The translations under genes were made by a program, and so were the position numbers. The notes beneath the pieces were generated by a model. That model saw nothing but the letters and a program-made list of their open reading frames with translations. It was not told the origin of the DNA and searched no databases. A DNA stretch of 16,142 nucleotides from Burkholderia sp. (lineage in GTDB: Bacteria; Pseudomonadota; Gammaproteobacteria; Burkholderiales; Burkholderiaceae): positions 1 through 16,142 of the forward strand of contig NZ_JAHACR010000068.1 of assembly GCF_018375725.1 (NCBI RefSeq). The letters are read 5' to 3'. The first letter of the stretch is position 1; each line of letters begins with the position of its first letter. Positions 7,442 through 14,241 of the stretch are shown piece by piece.

Positions 7442-7463
7442 GCGGCAAATTGCCGCTGATTTT
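7442..7463 (+). terminator. Possible weak terminator after the SPFH gene
   Basis: GCGGCAAATTGCCGC is a perfect dyad (7442-7456). As RNA it gives a 5-bp GC stem with an AAATT loop, followed by TGATTTT. The stem is short, so termination may be partial. Confidence 0.4.
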
Positions 7464-7563
7464 GCCTGCCGTCTGCCGGGCAGATTGCCGGATGCGTGCG
7501 ATCCGGGCGCATGCGATACGGCAGCGCACCCGCTGGCGCCCCGGCCTGTCCGTGAAAGCAACG

Positions 7564-7584
7564 CGGCCCGCGTCGAGCGGGCCG
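7564..7584. terminator. Hairpin between the SPFH gene and smpB, probably terminating
   Basis: Perfect 8-bp stem CGGCCCGC (7564-7571) with GCGGGCCG (7577-7584) and loop GTCGA. On the plus strand it is followed by TCGTGTTT. On the minus strand it lies 29 bases after the smpB stop and is followed by CGTTGCTTT. Neither T-run is strong; it may work in both directions. Confidence 0.5.
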
Positions 7585-7612
7585 TCGTGTTTGCAGCGGA
7601 AGATGGGATGCG

Positions 7613-8059
7613 TCAGACGCCTGCGCGCATGATGCGCGCTTTTTCGCGCTCCCAGTCGCGCTTCTTCTCCGTCTCGCGCTTGTCGTGAAGCTTCTTGCCT
7701 TTCGCGAGCCCGATTTCGCACTTCACGCGGCCGCCCTTGTAGTGGAAGTTCAGCGTCACGAGCGTGTAGCCGCGCTGCTCGACCCTGCCGATCAGTTTCT
7801 TGATTTCGTCGCGATGCAGCAGCAGCTTGCGGGTGCGCAGCGGATCGGGCTTGATGTGCGTCGAGGCTTCGGGCAGCGGGCTGATGTGCGTGCCGATCAG
7901 GAAGATCTCGGCGTGCTTCACGACGACGTAGCCCTCCTTGATCTGGCCGCGTCCCGCGCGCAACGCCTTGACTTCCCAGCCCTCGAGCACGAGCCCCGCT
8001 TCGTAGCGTTCCTCGATGTGATAATCGAAGCGCGCTTTCCTGTTGTCGATGATGCTCAT
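7613..8059 (-). CDS. smpB: SsrA-binding protein (trans-translation)
   Basis: 148 residues, the usual length in Burkholderia. SmpB binds tmRNA and brings it to stalled ribosomes so that the nascent chain is tagged and the ribosome freed. Conserved blocks visible in order: NRKARFDYHIEERYEAGLVL (6-25), GWEVKALRAGR, the loop ISPLPEASTHIKPDPLRTRKLLLHR, GYTLVTLNFHYKGGRVKCEIGLAKGKK, and the basic C-terminal tail KRETEKKRDWEREKARIMR that enters the mRNA channel. It is transcribed divergently from ratA across 97 bases. A likely promoter is seen at 8092-8100; the ATG has no clear Shine-Dalgarno sequence. The tmRNA gene (ssrA) is not in the window. Confidence 0.97.
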   Translation of the reverse strand: MSIIDNRKARFDYHIEERYEAGLVLEGWEVKALRAGRGQIKEGYVVVKHAEIFLIGTHISPLPEASTHIKPDPLRTRKLLLHRDEIKKLIGRVEQRGYTLVTLNFHYKGGRVKCEIGLAKGKKLHDKRETEKKRDWEREKARIMRAGV

Positions 8060-8091
8060 GAAGGAAACCGGCCAACTCGTTTAAAATTGGG

Positions 8092-8100
8092 ATTTTAGCA
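8092..8100 (-). promoter_or_regulatory. Candidate smpB promoter (extended -10)
   Basis: On the minus strand this reads TGCTAAAAT, an extended -10 (TG-N-TAAAAT). Transcription would begin near 8085, leaving a leader of about 25 bases before the smpB ATG. No strong -35 is needed with an extended -10, and none is evident. Confidence 0.45.
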
Positions 8101-8156
8101 AAGCGGGGCGGGAATCGCCCGGCTTGCGTTCCCACCTTTGCGACGCCGCACGATTT

Positions 8157-8594
8157 ATGGCTGATGTCCAGAAAACCGTATTGATCCGCCATTCGGCGGA
8201 GCAGATGTTCGACCTCGTCACCGACGTCGCCGACTACCCGAACTTTTTGCCCTGGTGTGGCGGTGTCCAGATCCTCCGTCAGGACGAGAACGGAATGGAG
8301 GCGAGGATCGACATCAATTTCAAGGGCATCAAGCAGCATTTCGCGACGCGCAACACGCAGCAGCGTCCGACGCATATCGACATGGAGTTCACGGAAGGCC
8401 CGTTCCGCAAGTTCACCGGCTCGTGGCGCTTCACGCCGCTGCGCGCCGATGCCTGCAAGATCGAATTCGCGCTTCACTACGAATTTGCGAATTTCCTGCT
8501 TGAGAAGATCATCGGGCCGGTTTTCAGTCACATCGCGAACACCTTCGTCGATTCGTTCGTGAAGCGCGCCGATCAACGCTACGGCAAGGGCTGA
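8157..8594 (+). CDS. ratA: RatA/Coq10-family START-domain protein
   Basis: 145 residues. The whole protein fits the polyketide cyclase/START-like family that includes E. coli RatA (YfjG) and mitochondrial Coq10. Diagnostic blocks are IRHSAEQMFDLVTDVADYPNFLPWC (about 10-34), KGIKQHFATRN, FTEGPFRKFTGSWRFTPL and the C-terminal FVDSFVKRADQRYG. RatA was described in E. coli as inhibiting 70S ribosome association. The Coq10 side of the family binds ubiquinone and supports respiration, and that role may be the general one. No antitoxin gene is beside it, so a toxin-antitoxin label is not justified. The ATG at 8157 is preferred because the conserved part begins within a few residues of it; the frame is open a little further upstream. 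rnfH follows four bases later, as in many Proteobacteria. Confidence 0.93.
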   Translation: MADVQKTVLIRHSAEQMFDLVTDVADYPNFLPWCGGVQILRQDENGMEARIDINFKGIKQHFATRNTQQRPTHIDMEFTEGPFRKFTGSWRFTPLRADACKIEFALHYEFANFLLEKIIGPVFSHIANTFVDSFVKRADQRYGKG

Positions 8595-8598
8595 CGCG

Positions 8599-8922
8599 AT
8601 GCTGTCGATCGAAGTCTGTTATGCGCTGCCGGATCGCCAGACGCTGCTTTCCGTCACGTTGCCGGACGATGCGACCGTCCGCGATGCGATCGAGGCAAGC
8701 GGCGTGCTCGCCCTGCATCCCGAGATCGATCTCCCGAACGTGAAGACGGGCATCTTCGGCAAGCTCGCGGCGCTCGACGCGCGGCTCGCCGATCACGATC
8801 GCGTCGAGATCTACCGGCCGCTGATCGTCGATCCGAAGGTCGCGCGGCAGGCCCGTGTCGCCAAGTCCCGCCGCGAGGGCTCGGTCGAGGGCCGCAAGTG
8901 GCTGCCGAAGGACGCGCGCTGA
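8599..8922 (+). CDS. rnfH: RnfH family Ubiquitin-like protein (UPF0125)
   Basis: 107 residues, normal for the family. The ~80-residue beta-grasp (ubiquitin/ThiS-like) core is visible: IEVCYALPDRQTLLSVTLP (4-22), TVRDAIEASGVL, VKTGIFGKLAALDARLADHDRVEIYRPL and the end of the core at IVDPKVARQAR. A basic tail (KSRREGSVEGRKWLPKDAR) follows. The function is unknown despite the name, which comes from linkage to rnf genes in other bacteria; no rnf genes are present here. The start is four bases after the ratA stop, so the two are almost certainly one transcript and translationally coupled. The gene converges with the exporter gene on the minus strand, only 32 bases away, and no clear terminator is seen between them. 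Confidence 0.93.
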   Translation: MLSIEVCYALPDRQTLLSVTLPDDATVRDAIEASGVLALHPEIDLPNVKTGIFGKLAALDARLADHDRVEIYRPLIVDPKVARQARVAKSRREGSVEGRKWLPKDAR

Positions 8923-8954
8923 GCTGCGCATTCGTCCGATGAAATCCTCCGTGC

Positions 8955-9923
8955 TCAGTGCGCGGTGAGGTTCGCATTCAGCGGGTCATCCGCGGCATGC
9001 GTGTCGCTGTGCCGGCGCACCGAGCCGTAGACGCCCGCGAGCAGCAGCACGAGCGCCGCGATCTCGAGCACGCGCGGCAGGCGGTGGTCGTAGACGAAGC
9101 CGTACAGCAGCGCGAATACGGTCTCGAACACAATCAGCTGGCCCGACAGCGTGAGCGGCAGGCGCTTCGATGCGGCGTTCCACAAGCCGTTGCCGAGCCA
9201 CGACGCACCGATCGCGAGACCGAGATTCAGCAGCCAGAACAGATGCCAGCGCGCCGCGGGCAGCTCGGGCTGCAGCGTGCCGGCGGGAAGCGCGGCGATG
9301 CCGATCCAGCACAGCCCGCCGATCAATCCAGTGACGACGCCCCACAACACCGACCATTCGTTGCCGCCGAAGCGATGGTGGCGCTGCAGGTAGCGCGCGT
9401 TGGCGACGGCGTACCAGGTCCAGCTTGCGAGTGCGCCCGCCGCACAGGCGATGCCGGCGAGTTTCTGGCCGAGCGTCGTCGCATGCGCGGCCTCCGACGT
9501 GAACAGGTCGATGTTGATGCAGGCGATGCCGGCCACGACGAGCGCGAGCGGGGCCGCGAGCCGCTTGAGCGGTACCGCGCCGTGGTCGCCGAGACCGGCG
9601 AGCGTGACGGTCACGGGCAGCACGCCGACGATCAGCGAGCTGGGTGCGATGCCGATCAGGTGCACCGCGCCGGACAGCAGCATGTAATAGGCGACGTTGC
9701 CGACGATCGCAAGCCTGACGAGCGCGACGAGATCCTCGCGCGTCAGTCGCGTCAGCAGCGAGCGGGCGGCCGGCATCGCGGCCGCGAGCGACACGAGGCC
9801 GTACATTGCGTAGCGGCCGGCGCTCAGCAGGAGCGGGGAGAAATCGGTCAGGAGCCGCGGCACCAGGAACACCATGCCCCACAAGGCACCCGCCAACACC
9901 CCATACACCACACCGCGCTGCAT
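8955..9923 (-). CDS. EamA/DMT-superfamily transporter
   Basis: 322 residues with about ten hydrophobic segments in two halves, as in 10-TM EamA (DUF6) carriers. The first half begins GVVYGVLAGALWGMVFLVP; the second contains ASWLGNGLWNAASKRLPLTLSGQLIVFETVFALLYGFVY, close to the repeat signature. Conserved small and aromatic residues (ALWG, SAGRYAMYG) suggest a metabolite or amino-acid exporter, but the substrate cannot be inferred. The C-terminal ~20 residues are hydrophilic. The start is taken at the ATG at 9923 because GGAGA (9929-9933, minus strand) sits five bases before it. A GTG seven codons upstream (9944) has no such site. It stands alone between two plus-strand units. A weak -10 (TAAGAT, 9958-9963 on the minus strand) lies upstream. 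Confidence 0.88.
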   Translation of the reverse strand: MQRGVVYGVLAGALWGMVFLVPRLLTDFSPLLLSAGRYAMYGLVSLAAAMPAARSLLTRLTREDLVALVRLAIVGNVAYYMLLSGAVHLIGIAPSSLIVGVLPVTVTLAGLGDHGAVPLKRLAAPLALVVAGIACINIDLFTSEAAHATTLGQKLAGIACAAGALASWTWYAVANARYLQRHHRFGGNEWSVLWGVVTGLIGGLCWIGIAALPAGTLQPELPAARWHLFWLLNLGLAIGASWLGNGLWNAASKRLPLTLSGQLIVFETVFALLYGFVYDHRLPRVLEIAALVLLLAGVYGSVRRHSDTHAADDPLNANLTAH

Positions 9924-9928
9924 CGAAT

Positions 9929-9933
9929 TCTCC
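9929..9933 (-). promoter_or_regulatory. Ribosome binding site that sets the EamA transporter start
   Basis: GGAGA on the minus strand, five bases before the ATG at 9923. It argues against the GTG at 9944 as the start. Confidence 0.65.
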
Positions 9934-9944
9934 GGTTGAATCAC

Positions 9945-10184
9945 TGACGAGCGCGCATCTTAGCCGGGCCGGCGCGGCGCGTCTTGTTTATTCCTGCACT
10001 CGTCGGGCGGTGCCGGCGCGGCTGGCGAAGGCGGTCGAAAAACGGCCCACGCGACAGGCGCGGCGGCATGCGACGCGAACGGATGCGCGTCGCCCCGAAA
10101 CGAAACCGGATCGAAAACGACACGAACCGGAATCCGAACGATTCGGCCCCTGGCCGGCGGAAAACGGCTAAGGCCTTGTTCGTG
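9945..10184. other. Divergent non-coding region between the EamA gene and guaB
   Basis: No gene is supported. Short open frames here lack ribosome sites and protein-like composition. Two things stand out: a purine-rich stretch at 10096-10140 with CGAA recurring at 10101, 10112, 10123 and 10135 (spacing 11, 11, 12), and the approach to the guaB promoter. Confidence 0.5.
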
Positions 10185-10215
10185 TTGTGAAATTTAACGG
10201 CGCATCGCGTATAAT
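10185..10215 (+). promoter_or_regulatory. guaB promoter
   Basis: A perfect TATAAT at 10210-10215 with TTGTGA (10185-10190) as the likely -35. The 19-base spacing is longer than ideal, so the -35 choice is less certain. Initiation near 10222 would give a leader of about 20 bases with TAGGA (10231-10235) six bases before the guaB ATG. Confidence 0.7.
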
Positions 10216-10241
10216 TCGATTTTGCGCCCATAGGATTTGCC

Positions 10242-11702
10242 ATGCGTCTGATCCAAAAAGCACTCACTTTCGATGACGTGCTCCTCGTCCCGGCCTTCTC
10301 CGATGTTCTGCCGCGCGACACCAGCCTCAAAACCCAGCTGACTCGCAACATCTCCCTGAACATGCCGCTCGTGTCCGCCGCGATGGACACGGTCACCGAA
10401 GGCCGCCTCGCCATTGCGATGGCGCAGCAAGGTGGCGTCGGCATCATCCACAAGAACCTCACGCCCGCCGAGCAGGCGCGTGAAGTCGCGAAGGTCAAGC
10501 GCTTCGAGTCCGGCGTCGTGCGCGATCCGATCACGGTGCCGCCGCAGATGAAGGTGCGCGACGTGATCGCGCTGTCGCGCCAGCACGGCATTTCGGGCTT
10601 CCCGGTTGTCGAGGGGCCGCAGCTGGTCGGCATCGTCACGAACCGCGACCTGCGCTTCGAAACGCGCCTCGACGAGCCGGTCAAGTCGATCATGACGCCG
10701 CGCGACCGTCTCGTGACGGTCAAGGAAGGCACGCCGCTCGCCGAGGCGAAGGCGCTGATGCACAGCCACCGCCTCGAGCGCGTGCTGGTCGTCAACGACG
10801 CGTTCGAGCTGCGCGGCCTGATGACGGTCAAGGACATCACGAAGCAGACCGAGCACCCGGACGCATGCAAGGACGAGCACGGCAAGCTGCGCGCAGGCGC
10901 GGCGGTCGGCGTCGGCCCGGACAACGAGGAGCGCGTCGAGCTGCTCGTGCAGGCGGGCGTCGACGTGATCGTCGTGGACACCGCGCACGGCCACAGCAAG
11001 GGCGTGCTGGAGCGCGTCCGCTGGGTCAAGCAGACGTTCCCGCACGTCGAGGTGATCGGCGGCAACATCGCCACGGCAGCGGCCGCCAAGGCGCTGGTCG
11101 AATACGGCGCGGACGCGGTGAAGGTCGGTATCGGCCCGGGCTCGATCTGCACGACCCGGATCGTCGCGGGCGTCGGCGTGCCGCAGATCAGCGCGATCGC
11201 CAACGTGTCCGACGCGCTGCGCGGCACGGGTGTGCCGTGCATCGCCGACGGCGGCATCCGCTTCTCGGGCGACGTGTCGAAGGCGCTCGCCGCCGGCGCG
11301 AATGCCGTGATGATGGGCAGCATGTTCGCCGGCACCGAAGAGGCGCCGGGCGACGTGTTCCTGTATCAGGGCCGTCAGTTCAAGTCGTACCGCGGCATGG
11401 GTTCGGTCGGCGCGATGAAGGATGGCGCGGCGGATCGCTACTTCCAGGACAACTCGGCGAATATCGACAAGCTCGTGCCGGAAGGCATCGAAGGCCGCGT
11501 CGCATACAAGGGCTCGGTCAACGCGATCATCTTCCAGCTGATCGGCGGCGTGCGCGCGAGCATGGGCTATTGCGGCTGCAAGACGATCGACGAACTGCAC
11601 GACAAGGCGGAATTCGTCGAGATCACGGCGGCCGGCATGCGTGAGTCGCACGTGCACGACGTGCAGATCACGAAGGAAGCGCCGAACTACCACGTGGACT
11701 AA
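10242..11702 (+). CDS. guaB: Inosine-5'-monophosphate dehydrogenase
   Basis: 486 residues, the standard bacterial length. The enzyme oxidises IMP to XMP with NAD+, the first committed step to guanine nucleotides. The TIM-barrel starts with LTFDDVLLVPAFSDVLP. Two CBS domains are inserted at about 93-205 (VRDVIALSRQHGISGFPVV and IMTPRDRLVTVKEG), which bind adenine/guanine nucleotides and modulate activity. The catalytic loop is GPGSICTTRIVAGVGVPQ with C303. DGGIRFSGDVSKALAAGA (from D336) and the flap YRGMGSVGAM (about 382-391) complete the active site. The C-terminus has the K/E-type region RVAYKGSVNAIIFQLIGG. It is driven by the promoter at 10185-10215. The next gene begins six bases after the stop, and guaA, the following pathway step, lies 0.7 kb on. 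Confidence 0.98.
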   Translation: MRLIQKALTFDDVLLVPAFSDVLPRDTSLKTQLTRNISLNMPLVSAAMDTVTEGRLAIAMAQQGGVGIIHKNLTPAEQAREVAKVKRFESGVVRDPITVPPQMKVRDVIALSRQHGISGFPVVEGPQLVGIVTNRDLRFETRLDEPVKSIMTPRDRLVTVKEGTPLAEAKALMHSHRLERVLVVNDAFELRGLMTVKDITKQTEHPDACKDEHGKLRAGAAVGVGPDNEERVELLVQAGVDVIVVDTAHGHSKGVLERVRWVKQTFPHVEVIGGNIATAAAAKALVEYGADAVKVGIGPGSICTTRIVAGVGVPQISAIANVSDALRGTGVPCIADGGIRFSGDVSKALAAGANAVMMGSMFAGTEEAPGDVFLYQGRQFKSYRGMGSVGAMKDGAADRYFQDNSANIDKLVPEGIEGRVAYKGSVNAIIFQLIGGVRASMGYCGCKTIDELHDKAEFVEITAAGMRESHVHDVQITKEAPNYHVD

Positions 11703-11708
11703 GCGCCG

Positions 11709-12290
11709 ATGAAACCGCTGCTGCGCGCCGTGCTCGTCGTCGACGCATTGCTGTTGCTGGCGTTCGGCGTCCTGTTCCTGCTGACGCCGTGGCGTGCGCT
11801 GTTCGACGCGCTGCGGCTCGCGAGCGTCGAGCCGGCGATGGTCGGCCAGGCGTTCGGCATCGCGCTGCTCGGGCTCGCGTGGCTCGCGGCGCATGCCGCA
11901 GTGAACGGCGACCTGACGGCGCCGGTCGCGCGTGCGGTCGGTCATGTGTACTGGCTGACCGGTATCGTGACGCTCGTGTGGGCGATCGGCTCGCACGGTC
12001 CCGCAGCGGCGGCCGCCGGCCAGGTCGTCTCGGCCGTGGCGGGCGCGGTGCTGTTCGCGCTCGGGCTCGGCGGCGTGCGGCTGGCCGAGGTCGTGCGGCG
12101 GCGCGAGAAGGCGCAGGCGCTCGAGGCGCGCGCCGCGAAGCGCGCGGCCGAACCGGCGGCGGTTCCGCGGCGCGTCGAGCCGGTCGTCGGCGGCCATGCC
12201 GGCGCGACGCGGGCCACGGCATCCGTCGCAGCGGTCGGCACGCCCGGCGCACCGGCGTTCGATGTCGAACGTCCACCGATGCAGGATTGA
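11709..12290 (+). CDS. Small membrane protein of unknown function in the guaB-guaA cluster
   Basis: 193 residues; I do not recognise a named family. Four hydrophobic stretches are visible at about 5-27, 46-65, 75-94 and 100-125, with an Arg after the first (LTPWRALFDALRL). The last ~70 residues are a charged Ala/Arg/Pro-rich tail (VVRRREKAQALEARAAKRAAEPA) that should lie in the cytoplasm and looks disordered. The gene starts six bases after the guaB stop, so it is most likely co-transcribed with guaB. Codon composition matches its neighbours, so it looks native rather than acquired. A plain structural or transport-related membrane role is possible; nothing in the sequence shows a link to guanine metabolism beyond position. 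Confidence 0.8.
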   Translation: MKPLLRAVLVVDALLLLAFGVLFLLTPWRALFDALRLASVEPAMVGQAFGIALLGLAWLAAHAAVNGDLTAPVARAVGHVYWLTGIVTLVWAIGSHGPAAAAAGQVVSAVAGAVLFALGLGGVRLAEVVRRREKAQALEARAAKRAAEPAAVPRRVEPVVGGHAGATRATASVAAVGTPGAPAFDVERPPMQD

Positions 12291-12344
12291 TCGGCCATGC
12301 GCCGCGCGCCATTTGCGTCCGGCGCGGCTGTCCACTCCATTGAC

Positions 12345-12370
12345 GCAGCGCGTGACGCGCTGCTTTTCTT
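12345..12370 (+). terminator. Hairpin with T-run in the guaA leader: terminator/attenuator, or operator dyad
   Basis: Perfect 8-bp stem GCAGCGCG (12345-12352) with 12356-12363, loop TGA, followed by TTTTCTT. By form this is an intrinsic terminator, but only 30 bases separate it from the guaA ATG. A near-consensus -35 (TTGACG, 12340-12345) touches the left arm, so the dyad may instead sit inside a guaA promoter spacer. A second GC-rich hairpin (12301-12307 with 12322-12328) precedes it. Confidence 0.55.
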
Positions 12371-12400
12371 ATCCGTTTGTTCTCCATCCCGTCCGCAGCC

Positions 12401-14011
<1,611 letters not shown>

Positions 14012-14020
<9 letters not shown>

Positions 14021-14035
14021 TCTAAACTGCTCCCA
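14012..14035 (+). other. Candidate attachment core (att) at the 3' end of guaA
   Basis: TGGGAG (14012-14017) and CTCCCA (14030-14035) form a perfect 6-bp inverted repeat with a 12-base centre that contains the guaA stop codon. Inverted arms of this kind around the crossover region are what a tyrosine recombinase core site would show. guaA 3' ends are known island integration sites. The partner copy expected at the other end of the island is not found in the window, so the exact core is inferred. Confidence 0.45.
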
Positions 14036-14060
14036 AGTCGTTCCGGGAGTGCTGGTTTTT
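14030..14060 (+). terminator. Possible terminator after guaA supplied by the island
   Basis: CTCCC (14030-14034) can pair with GGGAG (14045-14049) across a 10-base loop, followed by TGCTGG and five T (14056-14060). The stem is only 5 bp and the T-run is six bases away, so it would be weak, and guaA transcription may read into the integrase. Confidence 0.3.
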
Positions 14061-14061
14061 C

Positions 14062-14082
14062 CTGTTTTCCGTTAAAAAACAG
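14062..14082. repeat. AT-rich dyad between guaA and the integrase
   Basis: CTGTTTT (14062-14068) and AAAACAG (14076-14082) form a perfect 7-bp inverted repeat around a 7-base centre. It is the most AT-rich spot of the junction and could be a bending-protein or recombination-factor site. Confidence 0.4.
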
Positions 14083-14129
14083 TAGGTTATTGTCCATTGG
14101 GATCCGCTGTGATCCGGGCAATGCCTGGT

Positions 14130-14165
14130 GGGAATGTCGGTATCGCAGACGGTATCGACATTCCC
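14130..14165. repeat. 10-bp perfect inverted repeat enclosing two decamer copies
   Basis: GGGAATGTCG (14130-14139) and CGACATTCCC (14156-14165) are exact reverse complements separated by 16 bases. Two copies of the GACGGTATCG-type decamer overlap its inner part. It could form a hairpin in RNA or be a dimer-binding site in DNA upstream of the integrase. Confidence 0.55.
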
Positions 14166-14226
14166 TCCTCGGACGGCCCTGTCCGATACCGTCAAGTTGG
14201 TGTGACGGTATCGGTTGACGGTATAC
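14136..14226 (+). repeat. Five-copy decamer array upstream of the integrase
   Basis: Copies: GTCGGTATCG at 14136-14145, GACGGTATCG at 14148-14157, the inverted CGATACCGTC at 14184-14193, GACGGTATCG at 14204-14213, and GACGGTATAC at 14217-14226. Three are exact (one inverted) and two differ by one or two bases. Neighbouring copies at the two ends of the array are spaced 12 and 13 bases apart. This is the pattern of arm-type integrase sites or operator iterons. The last copy ends five bases before the integrase ribosome site. Confidence 0.7.
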
Positions 14227-14230
14227 GTTC

Positions 14231-14237
14231 GAGGAGG
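14231..14237 (+). promoter_or_regulatory. Ribosome binding site that sets the integrase start
   Basis: GAGGAGG lies four bases before the ATG at 14242. A TTG nine codons upstream in the same frame has no such site and falls inside the decamer array. Confidence 0.8.
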
Positions 14238-14241
14238 TCCT

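Larger units (their letters stand above)
7416..7612. other. Convergent gap between the SPFH gene and smpB
   Basis: No gene is supported in these 197 bases. They hold three inverted repeats (7442-7456, 7472-7484 and 7564-7584). The first and last probably help termination of the two genes that face each other here. Confidence 0.6.

Noticed and set aside
8157..8922. ratA-rnfH as a toxin-antitoxin module
   Set aside because: RnfH is not an established antitoxin, RatA belongs to a widespread conserved START-domain family, and the neighbourhood with smpB is ordinary core genome.
9924..9944. GTG start giving a 329-residue EamA transporter
   Set aside because: The ATG at 9923 has GGAGA five bases before it and matches where the first membrane helix should begin.
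14136..14226. Decamer array as a CRISPR or a plasmid iteron origin
   Set aside because: Repeats are only 10 bases with irregular spacing and one inverted copy, and no Cas or replication gene is near. An integrase-linked role fits better.
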